Shown: piece by piece, positions 9,013 through 17,070 of the stretch
Layout of the letters: every line of letters starts with the position of its first letter
How positions within the stretch are numbered: the first letter of the stretch is position 1
Assembly (NCBI GenBank): GCA_900539915.1
Contig: UQDU01000004.1
Span: 1 to 64,000 of the forward strand
Direction of reading: 5' to 3'
Length of the DNA stretch: 64,000 bases
Source of the DNA: an uncultured Bacteroidales bacterium
GTDB lineage: Bacteria > Bacteroidota > Bacteroidia > Bacteroidales > Muribaculaceae
Made by a program: the position numbers and the translations under genes
The notes under the pieces: model-generated
What the model saw: only the letters and a program-made list of their open reading frames with translations
Told to the model about the DNA's origin: nothing
Database searches by the model: none

Positions 9013-10737
9013 ATGAGCGAAAAAATAACAGGAGCAGAAGCACTGATACGCGCCCTCATCGACGAGGGGGTCGACACAGTGTTCGGTTATCCCGGCGGAA
9101 GCATAATGCCGGTGTACGACAAGCTCTTTGACTATACCGACCGCCTGCACCACATGCTGGCTCGTCACGAACAGGGTGCAGTCCACGCCGCCCAGGGCTA
9201 TGCCCGGGCATCACACCGCACCGGAGTCGTGATCGCGACCTCCGGACCGGGAGCGACCAACCTCGTCACCGGCGTCAGCGACGCCATGATGGACTCCACC
9301 CCTCTGGTGGTCATCACCGGCCAGGTAGCCACAGGATTCCTCGGCAAAGACGCCTTTCAGGAGACCGATGTGGTGGGCGTCATGCTCCCCATCACGAAAT
9401 GGGCCGTGCAGATACGCCGCCCCGAGGACGTAGCCTCTGCAGTGGCACGCGCCTTCTACATAGCCTCCTCCGGCCGCCCCGGACCCGTGCTTCTCGACTT
9501 CGCTAAAGATGCCCAGACATCGCTTACCGAATACCACTTCGAGCCGTGCAGATTCATACGCAGCTACGACCCCGACCCTGTCATTGACGAGGCCAAGGTG
9601 GCCGAAGCCGCCCGTCTGATCAACTCCGCCGAACGCCCCATGATACTGTCGGGCCACGGCGTGATGCTGTCACACGCCGAAAAAGAGCTGATCGAACTGG
9701 CCGAGAAGGCCCACATCCCTGTGGCATGCACCATGCTCGGACTCTCGACCATCCCCAGCGCCCATCCGCTCAACAAGGGCATGCTGGGCATGCACGGCAA
9801 CATCGGCCCCAACGTCAACACCAACCGCGCCGACCTGATAGTGGCCGTGGGCATGAGGTTTGACGACCGCGTGACAGGCGATGTGGCCAAATATGCCCCC
9901 AATGCCAAGATAGTGCACATCGACATAGACGCATCGGAGTTTGACAAGACCGTGCGCACCCACACCCATATCCACGGCGACGCCAAGAAGGTGCTCCGCG
10001 CACTGATTCCGCAGGTCAATCCGGCCATACGCCACGACTGGGCAGCCTCATTCGACCGCCACAACGCCGTAGAGCAGGAACTGGTCATCAAGCGCGAGGT
10101 AGAGCCCGAAAGCCCCACCGGCCCGATGCTCATGGGCGAAGTGGTGAGCCGTGTGTCGGAAGCATTCGGCAACAAGGCCATCGCGGTGACCGACGTCGGC
10201 CAGAACCAGATGTTCGGCGTGCGCTATTCTCGTTTCACCGAGACCGACAGCATCATCACATCAGGAGGCCTCGGCACCATGGGATTCGGTCTGCCGGCTG
10301 CCATCGGAGCCAAGATAGGTGCGCCTGAGCGTCAGGTGGTGCTCTATGTCGGCGACGGCGGTCTGCAGATGACCCTTCAGGAGCTTGGCATGATCATGGA
10401 GTATAACGTGGGAGTGAAGATTGTGCTTCTCAACAACAACTTCCTCGGCAATGTGCGCCAGTGGCAGTACCTGTTTTTCAACGGACGATACAGCGCGACC
10501 CCGATGCTCAACCCCGATTTCGTGGAAATCGCGGCAGCCTACGGCATCAAGGGCGAAGACGTGTCGGACCGTACAGAACTCGCCGGTGCCATAAAGCGCA
10601 TGGCCGAGCATGACGGAGCCTATCTGCTCAACGTCAATATCGACCCGACCGACATGGTATTCCCCATGACTCCCGGCGGAGCCGGCGTTGACGAGATACT
10701 CCTCAACGAGAAAGATCATTACGTACCCGAAGACTAA
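9013..10737 (+). CDS. ilvB: Acetolactate synthase large subunit
   Basis: This subunit condenses pyruvate with pyruvate or 2-ketobutyrate, using thiamine diphosphate and FAD. It is 574 residues long. The N-terminal pyrimidine-binding domain has the activating Glu in LARHEQGAVHAAQGYAR. The centre has RFDDRVTGDV, typical of the FAD domain. The C-terminal domain has the ThDP/Mg motif GDGGLQ (GDG near residue 447) ending in NNNFLGNVRQWQ. It begins 30 bp after ilvD and ends 11 bp before ilvN, so the two subunits are made from one messenger. Confidence 0.97.
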   Translation: MSEKITGAEALIRALIDEGVDTVFGYPGGSIMPVYDKLFDYTDRLHHMLARHEQGAVHAAQGYARASHRTGVVIATSGPGATNLVTGVSDAMMDSTPLVVITGQVATGFLGKDAFQETDVVGVMLPITKWAVQIRRPEDVASAVARAFYIASSGRPGPVLLDFAKDAQTSLTEYHFEPCRFIRSYDPDPVIDEAKVAEAARLINSAERPMILSGHGVMLSHAEKELIELAEKAHIPVACTMLGLSTIPSAHPLNKGMLGMHGNIGPNVNTNRADLIVAVGMRFDDRVTGDVAKYAPNAKIVHIDIDASEFDKTVRTHTHIHGDAKKVLRALIPQVNPAIRHDWAASFDRHNAVEQELVIKREVEPESPTGPMLMGEVVSRVSEAFGNKAIAVTDVGQNQMFGVRYSRFTETDSIITSGGLGTMGFGLPAAIGAKIGAPERQVVLYVGDGGLQMTLQELGMIMEYNVGVKIVLLNNNFLGNVRQWQYLFFNGRYSATPMLNPDFVEIAAAYGIKGEDVSDRTELAGAIKRMAEHDGAYLLNVNIDPTDMVFPMTPGGAGVDEILLNEKDHYVPED

Positions 10738-10748
10738 AGCCGACCATC

Positions 10749-11303
10749 ATGGACAACCAATTATACACCATCACTGTTTTTACAGAAAACCAGGTAGGTC
10801 TGCTCAACCAGATTTCTATCATATTCACACGCCGCTGCCTCAACATCGAGAGCATGACCGTCAGCGCATGCTCTATCCCCGGTGTGCACAAATTTACCAT
10901 CACATGCCGCAGCAACCGCGCCATGATGGAGCATGTGGTCAAGCAGATAGAGCGTCGCATCGACGTGCTGAGAGCTTTCCTGCACACCGACGACGAGCTT
11001 ATCTACCAGGAAGTGGCCCTCTACAAGGTGCCCACCGACCGTCTGCTCAAAGAGGGCCATCTCGAGGGCATCATACGCCGCAACGGAGCCCGTGTACTCG
11101 AGATTACCGAAGAGTACACCATCTTCGAGAAGACCGGCCACAAGGCCGAGACAGAGCGCCTGTTTGAGGAGCTCAAGGAATTCGGCATACGCCAGTTTGT
11201 GCGCAGCGGCCGCGTGGCTGTCACCAAAAACAAGACCGAGTTTGTGGATCTGTTCCTCAAAGAGCAGCAGATGCGCAAGCAGCGCATGGAAGCGAATTTA
11301 TAA
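10749..11303 (+). CDS. ilvN: Acetolactate synthase small (regulatory) subunit
   Basis: The 184-residue protein has an N-terminal ACT domain (about residues 5-78: YTITVFTENQVGLLNQISII, then NIESMTVSAC) and the C-terminal ALS_ss_C domain with RNGARVLEI. The ACT domain binds valine for feedback control of the large subunit in this family. It follows ilvB by 11 bp. The basic tail QQMRKQRMEANL extends slightly past the usual family end. Confidence 0.95.
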   Translation: MDNQLYTITVFTENQVGLLNQISIIFTRRCLNIESMTVSACSIPGVHKFTITCRSNRAMMEHVVKQIERRIDVLRAFLHTDDELIYQEVALYKVPTDRLLKEGHLEGIIRRNGARVLEITEEYTIFEKTGHKAETERLFEELKEFGIRQFVRSGRVAVTKNKTEFVDLFLKEQQMRKQRMEANL

Positions 11304-11325
11304 TTTGACCTGACTTTTTTTCGAT

Positions 11326-12072
11326 ATGGCATCTCTTCCGACATTTCTCAAGACTGATTATTTCCTGACGGCTGCCGAGTGCAACGCCGAGAGCGAACTC
11401 GCCCTCAGCACCCTCGTGCGCCACATAATCGAAAGTGCTACCGAGCATGCCAACCGTCTCAATGTAGGTTACTCGCGTCTGGCAGAAACCGGCATAGCAT
11501 GGGTACTCAGCCGCATGGCACTGGAGATGAAGCGGATGCCAAAGGTCAACGAGCGTTTCTCGCTCGAGACCCGTGTGACCGGCATAGACCGCCATTCGTC
11601 TGACCGCCTTTTTGAGATTACCGACGCCGACGGCCAGCTCCTCGGCATGGCGCGCACCGTGTGGGTGGCCCTCGACATAGTCAACCGCAAGCTCGCCGAC
11701 CTGTCGATGCTCAAGGAGCTTGCAGCCATCGCCGCCCCCTACTCTCCGGCATGTGCGCCCCCCAAGCGCCTGAGGATGCAGAAAGAGCCTGACGAATCAA
11801 AGGAAATCAGCGTATGGTACAGCGACCTTGACATCAACCGCCACCTGACCACCACGCGATACATCGACTTCATGGTCAGCGCATTTGACATGGAGTGGCA
11901 TGACCGCAACCGCATAAGCCGCCTCGACGTGGTATTCATGCGCGAGACGCTGCCCGGAGGGTCTGTAACCCTGGCTACCACAGCACTGTCAGACCACGAG
12001 GTGCAGCTCGACATCAGCCAGAACGGCGAGGCACATGTGCTCGGCCAGTTTACCTACGAACCGCGCCAATGA
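11326..12072 (+). CDS. Acyl-ACP thioesterase (FatA/FatB-like, double hotdog)
   Basis: Acyl-ACP thioesterases release free fatty acids from acyl carrier protein. The 248-residue protein has two hotdog halves. The first carries RLAETGIAWVLSRMALEM and a WVAL strand, and the second has WYSDLDINRHLTTTRYIDFM, with the Asn-x-His pair of the family's active site. It lies in the middle of the branched-chain amino acid operon, 22 bp after ilvN and upstream of ilvC. Branched keto acids from this pathway prime the iso/anteiso fatty acids that dominate Bacteroidetes membranes. The location suggests coordination of precursor supply and acyl-chain release, but that link is inference. Confidence 0.87.
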   Translation: MASLPTFLKTDYFLTAAECNAESELALSTLVRHIIESATEHANRLNVGYSRLAETGIAWVLSRMALEMKRMPKVNERFSLETRVTGIDRHSSDRLFEITDADGQLLGMARTVWVALDIVNRKLADLSMLKELAAIAAPYSPACAPPKRLRMQKEPDESKEISVWYSDLDINRHLTTTRYIDFMVSAFDMEWHDRNRISRLDVVFMRETLPGGSVTLATTALSDHEVQLDISQNGEAHVLGQFTYEPRQ

Positions 12073-12168
12073 TAGCCCACGGCGGCTTTTTGATGATAAA
12101 ATATCAGACAAACCGCACAAATATGCGATAAATTGCAACGAACATGTGCGTATGTCAAGATATTTGTT

Positions 12169-12176
12169 TAACTTTA
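12169..12176 (+). promoter_or_regulatory. Possible internal -7 box upstream of ilvC
   Basis: TAACTTTA (12169-12176) matches seven of eight positions of TAnnTTTG, 52 bp before the ilvC ATG, in a 155-bp gap that is large for this operon. No good TTTG/TTG lies about 20 bp upstream, so it is at best a weak secondary promoter. Confidence 0.3.
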
Positions 12177-12227
12177 CACCCGTTTTAGGAAGCAAATAAC
12201 ATTTTATTCATAATCCACGAAGTAATT

Positions 12228-13271
12228 ATGGCAAAATTGAATTTTGGCGGCGTTGAAGAAACCGTCATCACACGCGATGAATTCCCCTTGGAAAAAGCAC
12301 GCGAAATCCTCAAGAACGAAACTATCGCAGTGCTCGGTTACGGCGTACAGGGCCCCGGCCAGAGCCTCAACCTCCGCGACAACGGATTTAACGTAATAGT
12401 AGGCCAGCGCGAAGGCAAGACCTATGACAAGGCTGTAGCCGACGGATGGGTGCCCGGCGAAACCCTTTTCAGCATCGAAGAAGCATGCGAGCGCGGCACT
12501 ATCATCATGTGCCTCCTCTCTGACGCTGCCGTCATCTCAGTTTGGCCCACCATCAAGAAATATCTGACAGCCGGCAAGGCTCTCTATTTCTCTCACGGCT
12601 TTGCCATCGCATGGCAGGACCGCACAGGCGTAGTTCCCCCCAAGGATGTCGACCTCATCCTCGTGGCTCCCAAGGGCTCGGGCACATCGCTCCGCACCAT
12701 GTTCCTCGAAGGCCGCGGCCTCAACTCGAGCTATGCAGTGGAGCAGGACTACACCGGCCACGCCCTCGAGCGCACACTCGCCCTGGCCATCGGCATCGGC
12801 TCAGGCTACATCTTCGAGACCACATTCAAGCGCGAGGCCTACAGCGACCTCACCGGCGAGCGCGGTTCGCTGATGGGTGCCATCCAGGGTCTTCTCCTTG
12901 CCCAGTACGAAGTGCTCCGCGAAAACGGACACACACCCTCTGAGGCATTCAACGAGACCGTAGAGGAGCTTACACAGTCACTCATGCCCCTCTTTGCAGC
13001 CAAGGGTATGGACTGGATGTATGCTAACTGCTCTACCACCGCACAGCGCGGCGCACTCGACTGGATGACTCCCTTCCACGATGCCATCAAGCCTGTAGTA
13101 GAGAAGCTCTATGCAAGCGTGGCATGCGGTCAGGAAGCCCAGAACTCCATCGACTCCAACTCCAAGCCCGGCTATCGTGACGGTCTTGAAGCTGAGCTCA
13201 AGGCTCTCCGCGAAAGCGAGATGTGGCAGGCAGGTGCTACAGTGCGCAGCCTCCGTCCCGAAAACAACTGA
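12228..13271 (+). CDS. ilvC: Ketol-acid reductoisomerase
   Basis: IlvC isomerises and reduces acetolactate or acetohydroxybutyrate with NADPH and Mg2+. The 347-residue length fits class I. The Rossmann motif VLGYGVQGPGQSLNLRDNG is near residues 35-53. The catalytic domain includes LVAPKGSG, FKREAYSDLTGERG (metal-binding Asp/Glu) and an ENGHTPSEAFNETVEELTQSL helix. It is last in the operon, with its own 155-bp upstream gap. A strong hairpin terminator follows at 13298-13339. Confidence 0.96.
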   Translation: MAKLNFGGVEETVITRDEFPLEKAREILKNETIAVLGYGVQGPGQSLNLRDNGFNVIVGQREGKTYDKAVADGWVPGETLFSIEEACERGTIIMCLLSDAAVISVWPTIKKYLTAGKALYFSHGFAIAWQDRTGVVPPKDVDLILVAPKGSGTSLRTMFLEGRGLNSSYAVEQDYTGHALERTLALAIGIGSGYIFETTFKREAYSDLTGERGSLMGAIQGLLLAQYEVLRENGHTPSEAFNETVEELTQSLMPLFAAKGMDWMYANCSTTAQRGALDWMTPFHDAIKPVVEKLYASVACGQEAQNSIDSNSKPGYRDGLEAELKALRESEMWQAGATVRSLRPENN

Positions 13272-13297
13272 TAACATCCGGTTAACCCACATACAGC

Positions 13298-13339
13298 GTG
13301 GAGGGCATCGCCAATGCGATGCCCTCCACTGTTTTTTTT
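13298..13339 (+). terminator. Rho-independent terminator of the ilv operon
   Basis: A perfect 14-bp stem (13298-13311 GTGGAGGGCATCGC; 13316-13329 its complement) closes a four-base CAAT loop. It is followed by TG and eight Ts (13332-13339), 26 bp after the ilvC stop. Confidence 0.93.
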
Positions 13340-13377
13340 CTATATGTCTTTAAGGAGTCAGACTTTCATGTTTATCT

Positions 13378-13989
13378 TCAGCCCTCAAACTCCACAGGAC
13401 CGTCGCGGAGCACATGGGGCGTCAAAGGGTCGGTGAGATCCACTATGGCGGAGCCTTGCAGTCCGCCGGAGCCGCCGTCGATGAGCAGCGATGCAATCGG
13501 GGCAAAGGCCTCAACGAGCACTTCAGGCTGCTGGGCGGTGTCATCGTAGGGCGACGCGGCTACGGATGTGCTCATGACTGGATGGCCGAGAGTCTCCGCG
13601 AGGGCTATGGCTATGGGATTGTCGGGGATACGTATTCCTACCTCCTTGCGCCCCTTGAACACTTTGGGCAGGTCATGTGAGGGCGGCAAGATGAAGGTGA
13701 ACGGTCCGGGCAAGTAGCGTTTCATCACCTCAAAAGCGCGATTGTCGATACGCGCATAGCCGGCGGCCTGTGACAGGTCAGAGCACACTATGGCCAGCGT
13801 ATTGCGTTTGGTGTCGATGCCCTTGAGGTGGCACAGACGCTCTATGGCGCGCTGGTTGAGGGCATCGCACCCTAAGGCATAGAGCGTGTCGGTGGGATAG
13901 ATGATGATGCCTCCGTCACGCATGACATCTACAGCTTCGTCTATAAACCGCTGGTTGATGCTTGTGGGATATATCTTGAGGGTTTTCAT
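13378..13989 (-). CDS. YrdC/Sua5/YciO family protein
   Basis: This 203-residue single-domain protein of the YrdC fold has GGIIIYPTDTLYALGCDA near the N-terminus. It continues with KRNTLAIVCSDLSQA, RYLPGPFTFIL and VGIRIPDNPIAIALAE. The fold binds tRNA, ATP and threonine in TsaC/Sua5, enzymes that make threonylcarbamoyl-AMP for t6A37 of tRNA. The order and wording of the motifs (IYPTDTLYALGC, the internal PGPFTFIL, the short C-terminus) look closer to the E. coli YciO branch than to TsaC. It could be the sole t6A enzyme or a paralogue, which only a whole-genome check can decide. Its 3' end lies 38 bp from the ilvC terminator, so the two operons converge. Confidence 0.85.
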   Translation of the reverse strand: MKTLKIYPTSINQRFIDEAVDVMRDGGIIIYPTDTLYALGCDALNQRAIERLCHLKGIDTKRNTLAIVCSDLSQAAGYARIDNRAFEVMKRYLPGPFTFILPPSHDLPKVFKGRKEVGIRIPDNPIAIALAETLGHPVMSTSVAASPYDDTAQQPEVLVEAFAPIASLLIDGGSGGLQGSAIVDLTDPLTPHVLRDGPVEFEG

Positions 13990-14077
13990 CGCTGATAACA
14001 GTTACAATGATTAAACTTTTGCCTTGATGTCATGGCACACAGTGATTATATTCCTGAATGACCATTGATGTTGTATG

Positions 14078-14154
14078 GACATGCCATGGCATGTCACCAA
14101 ATGCATTGCGCATGAAGCATTTACATTAGCAGACATGCCATGGCATGTCCCTAC
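14078..14154. repeat. Paired-palindrome repeat, copy 1 (degenerate left arm)
   Basis: Two copies of the 18-bp palindrome GACATGCCATGGCATGTC (14078-14095 and 14132-14149) start 54 bp apart. The right copy keeps the flank CCCTAC, while the left flank has decayed (TATG instead of TAGG). The interior is diverged but is in the same orientation as copy 2. Upstream bases TGAATG-ACC-TTGATG still resemble the outer arm of copy 5. It lies between the M16 peptidase 3' end and the YrdC-like gene. Confidence 0.85.
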
Positions 14155-14202
14155 TGCAATGATGGGCCTACACCTACATATACACACGCATATCGTCGTT
14201 TT

Positions 14203-15450
14203 CTATGCCTCTGACGGCTTCGGGCGGTAGACGAGCCGCATCGCCTTGTCGGGCACGATGACCGATGATGCCACATCGCACAGACGCTCGGGGGTGACGG
14301 CGTTGTATTGGCCGACGAGGGTGTTTATGTCGTCATGCTGCATCTCCGTCTGGGCGAGCAGCTGCGCTTTGCCGAGATAGCTCAACATGGAAAATGTATG
14401 CTGACTTTCATAACGAGTATGAGCACGTGAGAGTTCATCGTCGGTGACACCTTCGCGCCATATTTTAGAGGCCTCCCCTATCAGGCGGTCTGTGGCGCGG
14501 GCTATGTCGGCGTCCTTGTCTGACGTAAGCCGGGCATTGAGCATCAGCAGTCCGGGCTCGTCGCTGCCGAGTATCGAGGCATCGGCCGAGGTGAAGAGCG
14601 GGTCGGCCATCATGATGTTTCGGTAGAAACGTGATGCGTGGCCCGATGCGAGTATGTCGGTTATCTGGTCGCACTCCACATATCCGCTCTCACCGTATCC
14701 GGGCATGCGGAAGGCCACGGTAAGGGCTGTCTGGGGCACGTTGCCATATGCCTCTGCATATCGCGGCGAGTCGACCTCTCCCAACTGGCCGTAGCTTCTG
14801 GGGGCTATGGAGCGTGACGGGATAGAGCCGAACCATTTCTCGGCCAGCCTGACGGTCTCATCGGCGGTGATGTTGCCACAGACGGCGAGCACGGCATTGT
14901 TAGGCGCGTAGTGGCTGAAGAAAAAGCCTTTGACATCGTCCAGCGTCACGTCGCGGATGTGCTCAGGCTTCAGGCCTATGGTAGGCCAGCTGTAGGGATG
15001 GGAGTCAAACGCCATGCGGCGCAGATGGTGCGCCATGTCGCCATAGGGACGGTTGAGACACGTCTGCTTGAACTCCTCTATCACCACCCCTTTCTGTACG
15101 TCGAGTGACCTCTCCGTGAAAGCCGGCGACAGCATTCGGTCGCTTTCAAGCCAGAAAGCGGTCTCGGCATTGACAGCCGGGAGCACGATGTAGAAGTTGG
15201 TGAAATCATTGGAGGTCCAGGCGTTGCTCATCCCTCCGGCCACTTCCACCTCACGGTCAAATGCAGGTACATTGACCGAGCCTCCAAACATCAGATGCTC
15301 AAACAGATGCGCCATGCCGGTGCGCTCGGCCGACTCGTCACGCGCACCAACATTATACATGACATTGACCGCCACCATGACCGTCGACGGGTCATAGGAG
15401 TGGATGATACGCAGTCCGTTAGACAGGGTATGTCTGCTGACCTCTATCAC
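14203..15450 (-). CDS. M16 family zinc metallopeptidase (insulinase-like)
   Basis: The 415-residue protein has the inverted zinc motif HLFEH (His48, Glu51, His52). The distal ligand Glu lies in KGVVIEEFKQ, about 75 residues later. This is a one-unit M16 peptidase (two halves of the fold, with the second lacking zinc). No signal peptide is evident, suggesting a cytoplasmic or periplasm-independent role in peptide turnover. Its ATG overlaps the stop of the cyclophilin gene (15447-15450, ATGA), so the two are translationally coupled. The substrate is unknown. Confidence 0.9.
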   Translation of the reverse strand: MIEVSRHTLSNGLRIIHSYDPSTVMVAVNVMYNVGARDESAERTGMAHLFEHLMFGGSVNVPAFDREVEVAGGMSNAWTSNDFTNFYIVLPAVNAETAFWLESDRMLSPAFTERSLDVQKGVVIEEFKQTCLNRPYGDMAHHLRRMAFDSHPYSWPTIGLKPEHIRDVTLDDVKGFFFSHYAPNNAVLAVCGNITADETVRLAEKWFGSIPSRSIAPRSYGQLGEVDSPRYAEAYGNVPQTALTVAFRMPGYGESGYVECDQITDILASGHASRFYRNIMMADPLFTSADASILGSDEPGLLMLNARLTSDKDADIARATDRLIGEASKIWREGVTDDELSRAHTRYESQHTFSMLSYLGKAQLLAQTEMQHDDINTLVGQYNAVTPERLCDVASSVIVPDKAMRLVYRPKPSEA

Positions 15451-16307
15451 TCCTCTATCACCTTGGCGGATATGATTTTGACATCGTCCACAGGGCGGTC
15501 ATTGCTGTCTGTGGCCACGCCTTCTATCTTATCCACTACATCCATGCCGCTGATGACTTCGCCAAACACGGTGTAGGCTCCGTCGAGATGCGGCGCACCG
15601 CCCACAGTCATGTAGGCCTCGCGCTGCTCGGGAGTCAGGGAGAAATCCATAGAGGCACCCTTGGCCTCGGTCTCGGCTATGAGCTGGTCCTGGAGCTTCT
15701 GCAAGCCGGCCTGGTCTTTGGCGCGGCGCAGCGACATGATAGTGTCACGATGCTCCTTGACGAGGCTTTCGAATATCTGCTGCATGCCCTGCTGCTTGAG
15801 CTGGTGCTCCATCTGTCGGAGCTGCTGCTCGTTGAATTTGCGGCCTGTGACTATGTAGAACTGGCTTCCGCTCGAGCGGCGTTCGGGATTGACCTGGTCG
15901 CCTGTACGCGCTGCTGCGAGGGCTCCACGTTTATTGAAGTATTTGGGAGCGATGATTTCAGCTTCCACCGTATATCCGGGGTCGCCTGAGCCAAGCATGG
16001 TACCCTTGGCGGCATTGCGCGAGTCGGGATCGCCCGTCTGCACCATGAAATCCTTGATGACGCGGTGGAAAAGCAGTCCGTCATAGTAGCCCTCCTTGAC
16101 GAGCTTGAGGAAATTGGCGCGGTGCTTGGGGGTGTCGCCGTAGAGGCGCAGCGTGACGTCGCCCTCGGTGGTCTTGAACTCTACTATGGCGTCTTTGGCC
16201 GGAGCTGTAGTGTGGTCTGTAGTCATGTCTTCACTTGAATTTTGTGCTTTGCAACTGATGGAGGCCAGTATGGCCGTCAGGCAAAGCAGCAGTGTGAGTT
16301 TTTTCAT
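15447..16307 (-). CDS. Cyclophilin-type peptidyl-prolyl isomerase lipoprotein
   Basis: The N-terminus MKKLTLLLCLTAILASISCK is a lipoprotein signal with acylated Cys19. The cyclophilin domain follows: VEFKTTEGDVTLRLYGDTP, then NFLKLVKEGYYDGLLFHRVIKDFMVQTGDP, then GSQFYIV. A helical insertion of about 70 residues (KFNEQQLRQMEHQLKQQGMQ and onward) interrupts the domain, a feature seen in larger Bacteroidetes cyclophilins. It closes with GAYTVFGEVISGMDVVDKIE. It probably folds exported proteins in the periplasm, anchored to a membrane. It sits in an operon with the small gene upstream (23 bp) and the M16 peptidase downstream. Confidence 0.92.
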   Translation of the reverse strand: MKKLTLLLCLTAILASISCKAQNSSEDMTTDHTTAPAKDAIVEFKTTEGDVTLRLYGDTPKHRANFLKLVKEGYYDGLLFHRVIKDFMVQTGDPDSRNAAKGTMLGSGDPGYTVEAEIIAPKYFNKRGALAAARTGDQVNPERRSSGSQFYIVTGRKFNEQQLRQMEHQLKQQGMQQIFESLVKEHRDTIMSLRRAKDQAGLQKLQDQLIAETEAKGASMDFSLTPEQREAYMTVGGAPHLDGAYTVFGEVISGMDVVDKIEGVATDSNDRPVDDVKIISAKVIEE

Positions 16308-16330
16308 CTGTGTGTATATGTATTATATCC

Positions 16331-16708
16331 CTACATCTTGCCGCCCTCAAACACGCGCTTGTGTATGCGGCGGAAATTGTCGTCGGTAGCGATGAGTTCC
16401 CCGGCTCTGGCATCATAGTCCGCGCCCCACAGGCTCGGCAGCAGGTCGGGTATATAGCGGTGCTCGCGGTCCTTGTCTATGGCAGCCTTCACGAGGCGGT
16501 CTATGGGGTCGCGGAAGCCCTCGGCATCTATGGCAGCAAGATAGCGCGCCGCCGACACGACAAATTGACCCGAATGGTCCACATTTATCATATTGTCGAC
16601 CAATCGCGATATGTCGAGGTCATCGTCACCTATGTGGTTGGCGATATATTCATATGTGAGCAGCCCGTCGGCATCCTTGCTCAGCCGCTTTATGTCGTCT
16701 TCAGTCAT
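16331..16708 (-). CDS. Conserved-looking small acidic protein, unknown function
   Basis: I do not recognise this 125-residue protein. It has no signal peptide or membrane helix and is predicted to be largely helical and acidic. Blocks such as DADGLLTYEYIANHIGDDDL and DISRLVDNMINVDHSGQFVVSAARYLAAID look like repeated helices. It is the first gene of a three-gene unit with the cyclophilin lipoprotein and the M16 peptidase, starting 23 bp before the cyclophilin. The coding strand has the codon pattern of its neighbours, so it is likely real. Confidence 0.7.
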   Translation of the reverse strand: MTEDDIKRLSKDADGLLTYEYIANHIGDDDLDISRLVDNMINVDHSGQFVVSAARYLAAIDAEGFRDPIDRLVKAAIDKDREHRYIPDLLPSLWGADYDARAGELIATDDNFRRIHKRVFEGGKM

Positions 16709-16862
16709 AATCAGTAATTAGGTGGTACTTATACAATCTCGTGATAACATTGTATCTGCAAACTTACTAAAATCTCCCCACATATCCTAATACCCCACGC
16801 CAACCACCCCCTATAATCGGCCTGTATCAGCAACAAATTCCCGGTGGGTCGTACTCATCGTA

Positions 16863-16944
16863 GTAGGGACATGCCATGGCATGTCGCCTAAAGCCATGCT
16901 AATTAGTGTGTTGCGTCAGCAGACATGCCATGGCATGTCCCTAC
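16863..16944. repeat. Paired-palindrome repeat, copy 2
   Basis: A perfect 23-bp terminal inverted pair, beginning GTAGGGACATGCC at 16863 and ending in GTCCCTAC at 16944. Each arm contains GACATGCCATGGCATGTC (16868-16885 and 16922-16939, 54 bp apart). The interior (CGCCTAAAGCCATG ... GTTGCGTCAGCA) is the reverse complement of the interior of copies 3-5. The right flank (ATGGGTGCATTCCTTGAG) is the inverse of the left flank of copy 5, so the conserved unit is longer than the hairpins. It lies in the gap 16709-17070. Confidence 0.93.
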
Positions 16945-17002
16945 TGCGATGGGTGCATTCCTTGAGTTTATGGCATTGTGACATGATTCGGGCCAAATGC
17001 AG

Positions 17003-17031
17003 TCAGGGCCGCCCTGTATGGGCGGCCCTGA
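17003..17031 (-). terminator. Strong GC-rich hairpin after the SusCD-linked lipoprotein
   Basis: A perfect 12-bp stem TCAGGGCCGCCC / GGGCGGCCCTGA (17003-17014 and 17020-17031) with a five-base loop lies 40 bp beyond the lipoprotein stop. There is little U-tract on the minus strand, but a stem of this strength at the end of the locus probably terminates it. Confidence 0.6.
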
Positions 17032-17070
17032 AAGGTTTTCAGCTATCCTGTGTCAGATTTGACTCGGATA

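Noticed and set aside
14078..14095. CCATGG-centred palindromes as restriction or regulator sites only
   Set aside because: The constant 54-bp pairing, conserved outer arms and conserved interior cannot be explained by a simple protein-binding or restriction site.
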